A stretch of DNA of 64,000 nucleotides from CS4-C045 sp963844115 (lineage in GTDB: Bacteria; Planctomycetota; Planctomycetia; Pirellulales; UBA7805): the NCBI GenBank assembly GCA_963844115.1, contig CAWJNN010000037.1, positions 1-64,000 on the forward strand, in the 5' to 3' direction. The notes under the pieces are model-generated. The model worked only from the letters and a program-made list of their open reading frames with translations, was not told the DNA's origin and made no database searches. Within the stretch, counting starts at the first letter, position 1. Each line of letters starts with the position of its first letter. The translations under genes were made by a program, and so were the position numbers. Shown here one piece after another: positions 17,214 through 26,729 of the stretch.

Positions 17214-17975
17214 GAATTTCCCCCCGCTTGCCTACGCCCTGCATCCGATAGACGGGACGCCGAGATTCCGTCGATCAGCGTCCGATTCACCATCGGATGG
17301 TCGTGATCCACCGGTCCGAAATCGCTATCGGGATGAAAGGCAACAATTAACAGGGGCTCGGCTGCCGTATGAAAACAATGCACAACATCCGCCTCGATAA
17401 AAAAGACCGACCCCGGTTCCAAAGCATACTGGCCGTCGTCGGTACGACACGTGCCATGGCCGGCGATGACCAGGCCGGTGCGAAAGGACGGGTGTGTATG
17501 CGACGTCTGGTGTGTGCCGGCAGGGAGGTGCAACAAATTCAGGCAGGCATCTCCGCGCAATGCGGGTGAAATCAGGAGCGTGTCGGAACAGCCGTCGATG
17601 TATCGCAAGCGGCCAGTTGATTCGATCGGTCCACCGACGTGAAACAAGCCCTGATAGGCATCCTGAGAAATCACAAGCCCGCCGCGCCGCGCCGCGCCCG
17701 CGACCCGCGGCACCGATCGAAGCCGAATTCAGCTGGGCGAAGTACATTCCCGACCGCAGTTGGAATCGTCCTGACGCGCCCTCGAGCGAAGCGGTCCCGT
17801 CCAGGACGACGCCATAGTGGGTGGCACTGTCAGCCAACGCCAGTCCATCATCCCGCCAGCCACAGATGCGGAATTTCCGTCCGCCGTGTGTAGTTTCTAC
17901 CATGACCCCAGAGGTTACGGGACGACTGAGAAAAGGCTGTGCGCCCGTCACCGGTGGCTGTACACCCGTTGCCAT
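17210..17975 (-). CDS. Cupin-domain protein, frameshifted
   Basis: The protein has two regions expected of a bicupin-like fold. The C-terminal one shows the metal-binding pattern LPAGTHQTSHTHPSFRTGLVI ... VVHCFHTA, with three candidate histidines. The first frame (VTSGVMVETTHGG ... FAQLNSASIGAAG) breaks near 17700 in a GCGGCGCGGCG run and resumes as ARRGGLVISQDAYQG. Joined length is about 254 residues. ATG 17975 is supported by GGGAGGAGA just upstream. It may be a cytosolic sugar-isomerase or anti-sigma-like cupin; substrate unknown. It lies 79 bp after the nudix gene. Confidence 0.72.
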
Positions 17976-17980
17976 CGATC

Positions 17981-17987
17981 TCCTCCC
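17981..17987 (-). promoter_or_regulatory. Shine-Dalgarno fixing the cupin start
   Basis: The minus strand reads GGGAGGA five bases before the ATG at 17975, favouring this start over an in-frame codon 27 bp upstream. Confidence 0.7.
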
Positions 17988-18053
17988 TGAATTTCGCCCC
18001 ATGATAACGGATTGGCGGCTAAGTTGCGTGCGGGTTTTCCTGCGAGTCTTGCG

Positions 18054-18494
18054 TCATGCGATTTCCTCCGCCTCGCGTAGGATTCGTTGAATCACGCTCG
18101 TATTCGCAGCCGGGAACCGATAGTACGCCAGCTCGCCAGCCGCGACCCATTGAAACGGCGGATTCGCCATGGGCGATCCGGACGTCAGACGGCACGCGAT
18201 AAACGAGACAGTCACCGTGTAGGCTTCACGAGACAGGTTGCTGGATGGCGTTTCTGCGTACTGGTGCTGCACGACGCCCAGGCAACTCGTCGCTTCAACT
18301 TGCAAGCCCGTTTCTTCAGCGCATTCTCGGACTGCTGCCTGGCCAGCGGATTCGCCTGGCTTGATCTTTCCTCCAGGAAATTCCCAAAACCCACCTTGTG
18401 GCACATCCGGAGGTCGCTGGCCAATTAGATACTGCCCATCCCGTTCGACGACAGCGACGGCGACGGGCAAGGACTGGATGACTGGTTCCGTCAC
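18054..18494 (-). CDS. MutT-like NUDIX hydrolase
   Basis: This 146-residue protein carries a complete Nudix box, GGKIKPGESAGQAAVREC followed by AEETGL, matching the GX5EX7REUXEEXGU consensus. The context PQGGFWEFPGGK resembles MutT, which removes 8-oxo-dGTP from the nucleotide pool, but substrate cannot be assigned within the superfamily. It is cytosolic. It begins 42 bp after the fabI stop, with a GGCTGGCTGCCT tandem repeat filling the gap. Confidence 0.88.
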   Translation of the reverse strand: MTEPVIQSLPVAVAVVERDGQYLIGQRPPDVPQGGFWEFPGGKIKPGESAGQAAVRECAEETGLQVEATSCLGVVQHQYAETPSSNLSREAYTVTVSFIACRLTSGSPMANPPFQWVAAGELAYYRFPAANTSVIQRILREAEEIA

Positions 18495-18506
18495 GATAAT
18501 TGACTG

Positions 18507-18536
18507 CTTGGCTGGCTGCCTGGCTGGCTGCCTGGT
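18507..18536. repeat. 12-bp tandem repeat in the fabI-nudix gap
   Basis: Two and a half copies of GCTGGCTGCCTG lie directly next to the fabI stop codon (18537) and before the nudix ATG. Confidence 0.8.
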
Positions 18537-19361
18537 TTACTGAGAATCGCGATACGAGTCCAACAAACGGCCGGGAGAACCCATCGCGTTGTAGCCACCG
18601 TCCACATGCAGAATTTCGCCCGTGATGCCGCTGGATGCGTCCGACAAAAGAAACGCGCCCGTCTTGCCGACTTCTTCATGCGTAATGTTGCGGCCCAGCG
18701 GAGCCATTCGCTCGTAGAGCCCTAACATCTCATCGACACCCGCTCCACGACCAGCCAGCGTGCGAACCGGACCTGCGCTGACCGCATTCACGCTAATCCC
18801 GCGCGGGCCAAGATCGTAGGCAAGATAGCGCACGCAAGCGTCGAGTGCCGCTTTACAGATCCCCATGACGTTGTAGCCGGGTACCGCCTTTTCGCCACCG
18901 AAGTAGGTCATTGTCACGACGCGGGCATTATCGGCCAGCACATCACGAGCGGCGTTACAGACCGCCAGCAGGCTATAGGCGCTAATTTCCATCGCCATTT
19001 TGAAACCGTCTCGACTGGTCTCGATCGTATCGCGTTTCAAATCGTCCAGGTTGGCAAAGGCCAGGGAATGGAGCAAGAAATCGATGCTGCCAAACTCTTC
19101 CTTGGCTCGCGAGACCACGGCGGCGATCTGATCGTCATTCGTAACGTCCAATGGGACAAGAAAACGCGCGTTCTCTTCCTTATCGGTCAAAAGAGCGACG
19201 CGCCGTCGATTCCGTTGTCGCTCGTCGTCCGGTCGATCCGGCAGATGCGTGAAACCGCACAACCCGCCCTGGCTCATAATCTGCTGAGCGATCGCCCAGG
19301 CGATCGAATGATCGTTCGCGACCCCTAGGATGAGTCCTTTTTTGCCTTCAAATGCACCCAT
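18537..19361 (-). CDS. fabI: Enoyl-[acyl-carrier-protein] reductase FabI
   Basis: FabI reduces enoyl-ACP with NAD(P)H in the last step of each fatty-acid elongation cycle. The protein is a short-chain dehydrogenase of FabI type: N-terminal GVANDHSIAWAIA, active-site Tyr-x6-Lys in GYNVMGICKAALDA, and RTLAGRGAG near the C-terminus. The product is 274 residues, close to the usual 255-270. ATG 19361 (MGAFEGKKGLILG) is preferred over an upstream extension because it matches the family and has AGGAG upstream. It is probably the first gene of a minus-strand run extending to the asparagine-synthase-like gene. Confidence 0.94.
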   Translation of the reverse strand: MGAFEGKKGLILGVANDHSIAWAIAQQIMSQGGLCGFTHLPDRPDDERQRNRRRVALLTDKEENARFLVPLDVTNDDQIAAVVSRAKEEFGSIDFLLHSLAFANLDDLKRDTIETSRDGFKMAMEISAYSLLAVCNAARDVLADNARVVTMTYFGGEKAVPGYNVMGICKAALDACVRYLAYDLGPRGISVNAVSAGPVRTLAGRGAGVDEMLGLYERMAPLGRNITHEEVGKTGAFLLSDASSGITGEILHVDGGYNAMGSPGRLLDSYRDSQ

Positions 19362-19658
19362 AAAATGCGTCTCCTGTTTTCCGCTCACGATAACCCCTGC
19401 CACCCGCTTATTACAACCTCCCAACGCGTCTGGGACTGACAATCTGACCGACGGCAGATAGAATCGCGGCTTGCCGAAAAGACGTATTCGTCAGGCGAGA
19501 CACGTCGAGCGGCAAATATCTGCCAACCCACACGCTACTTTCGATACACCCACCTTACGAACCCTCGGAACCTTCGACTGCCGCGATTCGTGGATTGCGA
19601 AGGCAATTCCACGCCGCAGCGGTTCGTGTGCCGGATTCAACACGCAGGAGACATCTTC

Positions 19659-20711
19659 ATGCCACTCGTTCCCATGCGACTGCTATTAGACCATGCCGCT
19701 GAAAACAATTACGGTCTGGCCGCATTTAACGTAAATAATATGGAGCAGATTCAGGCCATTATGGCCGCGGCCGAGGAAACCGAGTCTCCCGTAATCGTGC
19801 AAGCGTCGCGCGGAGCCCGCAGCTATTCCCAAGATGCCTATCTGAGGCACCTGATGTTGGCGGCTGCTGAACTGTATCCCCATATCCCCATCGCGATGCA
19901 CCAGGACCATGGCAATAGCCCGGAAACGTGTCAGTCCGCGATCGATCACGGGTTCACGTCTGTCATGATGGACGGTTCGCTGGAAGAGGACGGAAAGACA
20001 CCGGCCGACTTTGAATACAACGTAAGAGTGACAAGTCGGGTTGTCGAGAATGCTCACGAGCAGGGGATAACGGTCGAAGGCGAATTAGGCTGCCTCGGTT
20101 CGCTGGAGACGGGCATGGGTGAAGCCGAGGACGGACAGGGCGCCGAGGGTGTGTTGTCGCGGGATCAGTTGTTGACCGATCCGGAAGAAGCCGAACGGTT
20201 TGTGGCCGAGACCGGAGTCGATGCACTGGCGGTCGCAATTGGCACCAGCCACGGCGCCTACAAGTTTACCCGCCAACCGGACGGCGACGTCCTGGCGATG
20301 GATCGCATCGAAGAAATCCATCGGCGCCTGCCCAATTGCCATCTTGTCATGCACGGTTCCAGCAGCGTTCCGCAAGAACTACAGGACGTTATCAATCAAC
20401 ACGGGGGGAAGATGGCGCAAACGTGGGGTGTGCCCGTTGAGGAAATCCAGCGCGGAATCAAGCACGGAGTTCGCAAGATCAACGTCGATACCGATAACCG
20501 GATGGCAATCACCGGGGCGATTCGAAAGGTGTTGTACGAGTCGCCCGAAAAATTTGACCCCCGTGATTATCTGAAACCGGCACGTGCCGCGATGCAACAG
20601 GTTTGCGCAGCTCGGATGGTAGCATTCGGCCAGGCGGGAAACGCAACGAAGATCAAGCCCATCACGTTGCATGAGATGGCCAAGCGTTACCAGGCCGTCG
20701 CCGCATCCTAG
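19659..20711 (+). CDS. fba: Class II fructose-bisphosphate aldolase
   Basis: This enzyme interconverts fructose-1,6-bisphosphate with glyceraldehyde-3-phosphate and dihydroxyacetone phosphate in glycolysis and gluconeogenesis. Zinc and substrate motifs of the class II family are visible: MHQDHGNSP, ELGCLGSLETG, GTSHGAYKF and VMHGSSSVPQ. The 350-residue product matches the longer class II subtype. ATG 19659 is chosen over an upstream extension because AGGAG lies 9 bases upstream and MPLVPMRLLLDHAAENNYG is the usual N-terminus. Confidence 0.95.
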   Translation: MPLVPMRLLLDHAAENNYGLAAFNVNNMEQIQAIMAAAEETESPVIVQASRGARSYSQDAYLRHLMLAAAELYPHIPIAMHQDHGNSPETCQSAIDHGFTSVMMDGSLEEDGKTPADFEYNVRVTSRVVENAHEQGITVEGELGCLGSLETGMGEAEDGQGAEGVLSRDQLLTDPEEAERFVAETGVDALAVAIGTSHGAYKFTRQPDGDVLAMDRIEEIHRRLPNCHLVMHGSSSVPQELQDVINQHGGKMAQTWGVPVEEIQRGIKHGVRKINVDTDNRMAITGAIRKVLYESPEKFDPRDYLKPARAAMQQVCAARMVAFGQAGNATKIKPITLHEMAKRYQAVAAS

Positions 20712-20720
20712 CGCCTGATA

Positions 20721-21233
20721 CTAGATCGCCCGCGTTATCATTAGTATAAGCAGCAGAACGACACACGCCGCGAGAACGAGGCAAGCCGGCACCAGGAAGC
20801 GCTCGTACGTTGGTCGTTCCAGTCTCAATGGCTTGCGACCGCCGGACCACGATGCCAACCATCCTTGTTGCGCGGTGCCCAACCTATGGACCTGGACATC
20901 CGTCCCACCCATCAATTCGTCCTGGTCGAGCAATCCGACTCCCAACGGATCCAGCAGATTCTCCTCATCCGCTTCCTGCGTCGCCTCCTCGGTTGCTCCG
21001 TCACCCGCCGCCTGCTGGCGCGTCGCGGCAACGGCCTCCGCCAGTTCCGCCAGGAGCGTCTTCGCGTGATAAGCGTTCAGGTAGCCTGCTTCGACCAGGC
21101 GTCGCGCGACGACAACCGGGTGAATGGGAGGATCGGCGGCGTTAACCTGCTGGTGCAGAATTTCGATATCGTTCGGCGATAGTATGCCCCGTTGAGCCAG
21201 CATATTCAGAAACATACCCGATGGCGTCTGCAT
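20721..21233 (-). CDS. Tail-anchored membrane protein with kinase-type N-terminal module
   Basis: This 170-residue protein begins with a helical module (FLNMLAQRGILSPNDIEIL, VVARRLVEAGYLNAYHAKTLL) resembling the region that precedes the kinase domain in many planctomycete Ser/Thr kinases. No kinase domain follows. Instead there is an acidic linker and one C-terminal hydrophobic helix (LVPACLVLAACVVLLLILMI), so the protein is probably inserted by its tail with the rest in the cytosol. It might act as an adaptor for such kinases, which is inference. It is convergent with fba, with a 9-bp gap. Confidence 0.72.
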   Translation of the reverse strand: MQTPSGMFLNMLAQRGILSPNDIEILHQQVNAADPPIHPVVVARRLVEAGYLNAYHAKTLLAELAEAVAATRQQAAGDGATEEATQEADEENLLDPLGVGLLDQDELMGGTDVQVHRLGTAQQGWLASWSGGRKPLRLERPTYERFLVPACLVLAACVVLLLILMITRAI

Positions 21234-21404
21234 CGCTTTATCATGGCTAAACGAACCGATGGCAACAAGCTTTTTTCGATGCTAGCACGACGCGCCCGGT
21301 GTAGCGTCTCTACGTTGCTCGAAATCCTCACGACAGCTACAATGCCCCACCCCATTTCGGGCCCATTCCCGCCGCGCTAAAGTCACGGAAGACGGAGCGT
21401 TTGC

Positions 21405-22517
21405 ATGGAAGCCTCGCTACCAGAGCCCGGCAGATCATTATACACTGCCGGCCCTCTAAGTCCCTTCGATCAAATTCGGTTTGCCAAGGAGGTTCTCCAT
21501 TGCGAGGCTTCCGCTTTGCAATCAGTCGCCAGCCGTATCGATACCTCGTTCTGTGAGGCCGTCGAATTGATCCTCGACTGCTCGGGTAGTGTGATCGTTT
21601 CTGGAATGGGAAAGGCCGGCTTGATCGGCCAGAAAATCACCGCCACACTTGCCTCCACCGGCACGCGCAGCCATTTCCTTCATCCGGCCGAAGCGTTTCA
21701 CGGCGATCTGGGCCGAGTTCGTGACGACGATGTCGCCTTGGTCCTTTCGCAAAGTGGTGAAACAGAGGAAGTCACAAGATTATTACCTCCGTTGATCCGG
21801 CAGCGCATACCCATTGTCGCTATCACCCAAAGTCTTTCCAGCACGCTAGGTCAAAACGCCAGCGTCGTGTTGGAACTCGGTGTGCTTCACGAGGCCTGCT
21901 CGCTAGGCCTCGCTCCCAGTACGACGACGACCGCAATGCTAGGATACGGCGATGCCTTGTCTCTGGTCGTCAGCCGTATGCGCGAATTTACAGAGGAAGA
22001 CTTTGCGCGGTTTCACCCTGGCGGCAGCCTTGGTCTGCGGTTGAGCCGCGTGGACGAACTAATGCGGCCCCTGAACCAATGCCGCGTGGCCGAACAATCG
22101 CAGGCAACCCGTGAAGTTTTGGTCAGCCAGCGGGTTTCTGGTCGCCGGACGGGCGCCATGATGGTCGTCGATCTGACCGGACGCCTGACTGGCGTATTCA
22201 CCGATAGTGACTTAGCACGGCTCCTGGAAGATCGCCGTGACAAGGCACTCGACCAGGCCATCCAGCTGGTCATGACCCCAGAACCCACGACCATCCTCGC
22301 GGGATCGCTCGTCGGCCGAGCCCAAGAAGTGATGGCCGAACGAAAGATTAGCGAGCTGCCTGTCGTCGATGCGGAAAATCGACCGATTGGCTTGCTTGAT
22401 ATCACCGACCTGCTGGACCAGGGCCAAGGCGACAAGCCCACTATTTTTCCGTTTGTTGCCCCGGACCAGCCGGGACCGCAACCCATCGACGGCACGGACG
22501 AATCTCATGAAAACTGA
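21405..22517 (+). CDS. kdsD: Arabinose-5-phosphate isomerase (KdsD/KpsF)
   Basis: KdsD converts ribulose-5-phosphate to arabinose-5-phosphate, the first step of Kdo synthesis for LPS. The protein has a SIS sugar-phosphate isomerase domain (IVSGMGKAGLIGQKITATL, LSQSGETEEV) followed by two CBS domains from about residue 215 (MVVDLTGRLTGVFTDSDLAR; SELPVVDAENRPIGLLDI). Length 370 is slightly above the typical 325-330 because of an N-terminal extension. It overlaps kdsC by 11 bp, consistent with an operon. Confidence 0.94.
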   Translation: MEASLPEPGRSLYTAGPLSPFDQIRFAKEVLHCEASALQSVASRIDTSFCEAVELILDCSGSVIVSGMGKAGLIGQKITATLASTGTRSHFLHPAEAFHGDLGRVRDDDVALVLSQSGETEEVTRLLPPLIRQRIPIVAITQSLSSTLGQNASVVLELGVLHEACSLGLAPSTTTTAMLGYGDALSLVVSRMREFTEEDFARFHPGGSLGLRLSRVDELMRPLNQCRVAEQSQATREVLVSQRVSGRRTGAMMVVDLTGRLTGVFTDSDLARLLEDRRDKALDQAIQLVMTPEPTTILAGSLVGRAQEVMAERKISELPVVDAENRPIGLLDITDLLDQGQGDKPTIFPFVAPDQPGPQPIDGTDESHEN

Positions 22518-23028
22518 ACAACAACTAAAGGGCATCAGCGTTCTGCTGTGTGACGTCGACGGCGTCCTGACGGACGGCGGCATCATTTACGACAACGAGG
22601 GAATCGAATCCAAGCGATTTCATATCCGGGATGGTCTCGGCATCAAGCTGTGGCAAAAGGTCGGCCATCGCTTTGGCTTGATCACCGGCCGTTCGTCACA
22701 CGTCGTCCAGCTGCGCACCAATGAACTTGGCATCGACATCGTACGGCAAGGTTTCGATGACAAGTTACAAGTCGCCAAGCAGCTGATCCGCGATCTTGGT
22801 GTTACGCCGGACGAAGTTTGTTTTGTCGGGGATGACCTTCCCGACCTGCCCGTAATGCAGCACGTCGGACTGGCTGCCTGTGTGGCCGATGCGGCGGAAG
22901 AATTGAAACAAGTTGCCCATGTCGTAACGCACTTGCGTGGTGGCGAAGGTGCGGTCCGTGAGTTGATCGAACGTCTCTTGAAAGCCCAGGGACGCTGGAC
23001 GGAACTGATGCAAAAATACCTGGAATGA
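22507..23028 (+). CDS. kdsC: Kdo-8-phosphate phosphatase KdsC
   Basis: KdsC is a HAD-family phosphatase that releases Kdo from Kdo-8-phosphate. Visible motifs are the nucleophile box CDVDGVLTDGG at residues 15-25, ITGRSSHVV, and GDDLPDLPVM with the Mg-binding aspartates. The 173-residue length is typical. ATG 22507 overlaps the end of kdsD, which supports this start over a longer frame reading upstream. A 20-bp direct repeat begins within the last codons and contains the stop codon. Confidence 0.92.
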   Translation: MKTEQQLKGISVLLCDVDGVLTDGGIIYDNEGIESKRFHIRDGLGIKLWQKVGHRFGLITGRSSHVVQLRTNELGIDIVRQGFDDKLQVAKQLIRDLGVTPDEVCFVGDDLPDLPVMQHVGLAACVADAAEELKQVAHVVTHLRGGEGAVRELIERLLKAQGRWTELMQKYLE

Positions 23029-23064
23029 CCAATGTCCAATGAAAAATGACCAATGTCCAATGAA
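23024..23064 (+). repeat. 20-bp direct repeat spanning the kdsC stop codon
   Basis: AATGACCAATGTCCAATGAA occurs at 23024-23043 and again at 23045-23064, one base apart. The kdsC TGA lies inside the first copy. A partly inverted CATTGGTCATTG follows near 23087. Confidence 0.88.
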
Positions 23065-23210
23065 AGAGGTTATCGTTGTGACGACGCATTGGTCATTGCG
23101 ATTTGGCCATGGGTCATTAGCGGTTTACGACAATTGTCCTATCCCGGCCTAGCGCTGTGTAACGAGAGACGGTACGCCCAACCCGGCCGCCCCCCGCATA
23201 CGATCTTCCG

Positions 23211-26167
23211 ATGCCCAAGACCCTGAGCAATCTGCTACGTGCAGCGGCCACGCTGGCGCTTATCGGCGTCGCCTATCTGGCGTATTCGGCGCTGGTCGTG
23301 CCCTGGATCCAGCCAGTTCGCGCTGATACCGGGCTGGTGTCCCAGGCACCCAGCCCTTCACCGCTGCAGCCCGATTGGTTGCGTCCGCTGTTCGAACCGG
23401 GCGCGTGGGAATTACGACCGCCGATCATCATCGAAAACTCTCAGTTCACGTTGCTGCTGGGCGGCTATGGAAACCTGCCTGGGGGAAGCGTCCGATTGAG
23501 TCCCTGCACATTGATTTTTTTCCCCGATGGACGACCACAAACACTAACCCCTGACGCGCACCTGCTGATCATGCGCACCGGAAGGCGCGGTGCTCGATTT
23601 CGATCAGGAGATCGATTTGAGTCGAGCGGAAACGGGCCGGCTGAAGGGAGGCCGGCTGGTCGGGCAGGTCACGATCGAAGGCAACCTTGGTCCTATGGAT
23701 CCCAAGAAAGAGGGAGGAAACCACGATCTCTGGATGTCGACGCGTGATGTCGAGCTACGTGCGGATCGAATCTGGACGCACCAACCCGTCCAATTCCGCC
23801 TGGGCCCAAATCAAGGCCAAGGTCGCGACATGCGGATGTTGTTGGCCAACGGAGGTCTGTCGAACAAGGGCGGATTGAGCGACAAGACGGTGGTGCTTCG
23901 ATCGTTTCAGCTGCTTCACGACGTCCATTTTCACGCGGAGGCCGATTGGGACGGACTTCTACCTGGGAAAAAGACGAAGGCGGCGCAATCCGTACCGACC
24001 AGCGAGAAGACGACAGAACAAGTCGTGGATGTCCGTTGTAAGGGTCGGTTTCGCTTCGACGTCGACAAGCTTGCGGCGAACTTTGAAGACCAGGTTGAGG
24101 TGATTCGGGCCCTGACCGGGAGGTAAAGCAGATCAGTTGCAGTGTGATCTGCTGACAATCTTCCTTGCGATGCCGGAGCCGGGTGAAACCAGAAAGACCC
24201 CCAAGGGCGGCCAAAAGAACCGGTCGCTTGATGTAATGCAGATTCAGGCAAGAGGACAACCTGCCGTCGTAAAAGCCGCCTCTGCCAATGCCGTCATTGA
24301 AGGCGAATATCTTGATTTGGATTTGCGTGCACGTCGTGTCCTGTTGAGCGATCCCCGCGAGGTCAAGGTTCAATACGATACGACGCAGCTATTCGCGTCC
24401 CAGGTCAAATACTTCGCCGGCACCTCGGACGATCTGGGAAGACTATGGGCCACCGGCCCGGGCCGATTACGTTCCGGGATACCGGGCCCTAACGGCGAAA
24501 CGATACAAGCTACGTGGCGAGGCCAATTACATAGTCGACCGCATGAGGGCCATCAATTGGTCTCGCTGGTCGACAAGGTCGAAGTCAGCTCGAACCAGGC
24601 TGGGAGCCTGCAAAGTGACGAAGTCTGGATCTGGCTGCGTCCGTCGAGCGGCATCGTTAAAGCCGACGACGAAAAACCGCAGACGCGTTACGAGCCGGAC
24701 CGCGTGATGGCGCGGGGAAATGTTGCGATCAATTCGACGCCGCTTTCCGGCAATGTCAATCAGTTGGAAGCATGGTTTCAACCGGTTGAGAAACCAAAAG
24801 GCGAGACGCATCTTGCCGCCGAGAACGGCGGTATCGGTAGCAGCAAGAACCTGGCAGCCATCAAGAATCACTATCATGTTCAAGGCGAAACGGTACGGTT
24901 GAAGTTTGGTGTGCTGGACCGCAAACCCTTCCTGCAAAACGCAGCCATCGACGGCAACGTCGACCTGGTCGAACGAACACCCGCCGGCGACGCCGAACCG
25001 CTACGTGTTCGCGGCCAACAAATACAGATCCAACAGGCTGATACTCCGCAAGCAACCCTTTCGGTAACGGGTCAACCTGCGCAAGTCACCGCCCGAGGAC
25101 TGGAAATCTTCGGTCCGTCCGTTCATGTCAGCAAGGCAGATAACAAGATGTGGGTTGACGGTGCGGGCAAGATGACACTGCCGATCGATCGCGACCTGGA
25201 CGGCAAGCAGCTGGACCAGAAACACTCGCTAGCCGTCCATTGGCAAAATCGTATGATTTTCGACGGCCAGACCGCCCGATTCCATGACAAGATTGTTGCC
25301 TCTTCACAGCATCATAAACTGCAAACCGGTCAACTGGATGTGATCCTGAATCAACAAGTGCTTTTCGGGCAAAAGTCCGATCAACCGATCAAGATGGAAC
25401 GAATCGTCTGTCGCGGCGGCGTGCTACTAAGTTCTGCCAGCTTTGAACAGCAACGGCGTACTAGCGTGGATCGACTCCAGGTCGCCGACTTGTCGATCAA
25501 CCAGAACACTGGAGACATCCAAGCCAACGGACCAGGTTGGATTCAAACGGTACGAGCTGGATCGAACGTTCAGGTGGCCGGCGGTGCTCAGGCTGCAGCG
25601 AACAATCCTCGTCCCGCGGGCGCCGAAAAGAACGACGGTCTTGCCTACCTGAAGGTGCGGTTCGAACGGGCGATCACGGGCAACCTGCATCAGCGTGAAT
25701 TGCGGTTCGGCAATCAAACTCGATGTATTTATGGCCCGGTGACCGACTGGTCGCAGGAGCTCGACTTGGACAAGCCCGGCGGTCCGCAAGGCGATGAGAT
25801 CACGCTGGACTGTAACGAACTGGTATTGCGCCAGATCGGTCCAGAGCGCGACAATGGCCGCCCGATCGAAATGGAGGCCATCGGCAACGCCACGGTCGAG
25901 GGTGAGACCTTTACCGCGACGGGGCAACGAATGACCTATACGACAGCCAAGGATCTGCTGATCCTGCAAGGGGAAGGCGCAACGGCCGCGCAGCTATTTC
26001 ATAAAAAAAGATCTGGTGCTTCGCAGTCCCGTGCCGCAGCAGACAGAATCCTCTATTGGCGGGCGACGAATCGCATTAAGGTAGAGGGCTGGCGATTTGG
26101 TACGGGGACGATCGACGGCGAGCAACCGAAAATCGGACCGACAACTTCACGGAGGAAAAACCCATGA
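23211..26167 (+). CDS. Large LptC/OstA-like LPS-export protein, two frame breaks
   Basis: The N-terminus has a single membrane anchor (AATLALIGVAYLAYSALV). It is followed by a long periplasmic region with OstA/LptA-like beta-strand repeats, for example VIEGEYLDLDLRARRVLL, RVMARGNVAINSTPL and VRFERAITGNLHQ. Such proteins bridge LPS from the inner membrane to the outer membrane. Position after kdsD-kdsC supports an LPS role. The gene is broken twice: near 23585, where the first frame loses EGAVLDFDQEIDL, and near 24120, where TGR runs into a stop while DQLQCDLLTIFLAMPEP continues in the next frame. Joined length is about 985 residues, far longer than E. coli LptA or LptC. The stop overlaps the DUF6165 ATG by four bases. 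Confidence 0.68.
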
Positions 26168-26575
26168 CGCCCCAACTACAAGGTTCCACGATTCGCGTCG
26201 ACATCGCGCCCGGCGAATTGATCGACAAGATCACTATCCTGCAGATCAAGCAGGAGCGCATCCGTGACGAAGCGAAACGTCAGAATGTCTCCGTCGAGCT
26301 GGCCGTTTTGAGCGAAGCGGCCGAACACCATGTCGAATCTTCGCATCGGCTGGACGAACTTCAGCAGCGATTGCTCGCGGTCAATACCGAGCTATGGGAC
26401 ATCGAAGATGAAATCCGCATCTGCGAACGCGACGGCGATTTCGGTCCGCGCTTCATCGAGCTGGCGCTGCGCTGTTTACCAGACGAATGATCGTCGAGCG
26501 GCACTCAAACGGGACGTCAATCAGCTGTTAGGGTCGGCAATCATCGAAGAGAAAGACTACGAAGAATACGCATAA
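26164..26575 (+). CDS. DUF6165 family protein, frameshifted
   Basis: The sequence IDKITILQIKQERI, ELWDIEDEIRICER, DFGPRFIELALR and, in the next frame, VYQTNDRRAALKRDVNQLL matches my memory of the DUF6165 family, which often sits near LPS or glycosyltransferase genes. It is a small soluble helical protein of unknown activity. The frame breaks near 26466: the first frame stops at 26490 while the family's conserved end continues to the TAA at 26573-26575. Joined length is about 136 residues. Its start codon overlaps the stop of the OstA-like gene, so the two are probably coupled. Confidence 0.8.
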
Positions 26576-26620
26576 CGCAGAACTAAGGACCGACCCATCA
26601 ATTACTGTCGAAAAATAATT

Positions 26621-26675
26621 GTAGAACGGGCACTCTTGCCCGTCACGCGCAGACGGGCAGAAGTGCCCGTCCTAC
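26621..26675. repeat. REP-like palindromic element, copy 2
   Basis: GTAGAACGGGCACTCTTGCC at the left is mirrored by GGCAGAAGTGCCCGTCCTAC at the right with few mismatches. It closely matches the element at 3596-3654 and, like it, sits between two convergent genes. Confidence 0.82.
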
Positions 26676-26729
26676 CAATACGCCAGTTATTCATTCGCCA
26701 GCTCTAAGGGACAAATAGGCAGACCGATC

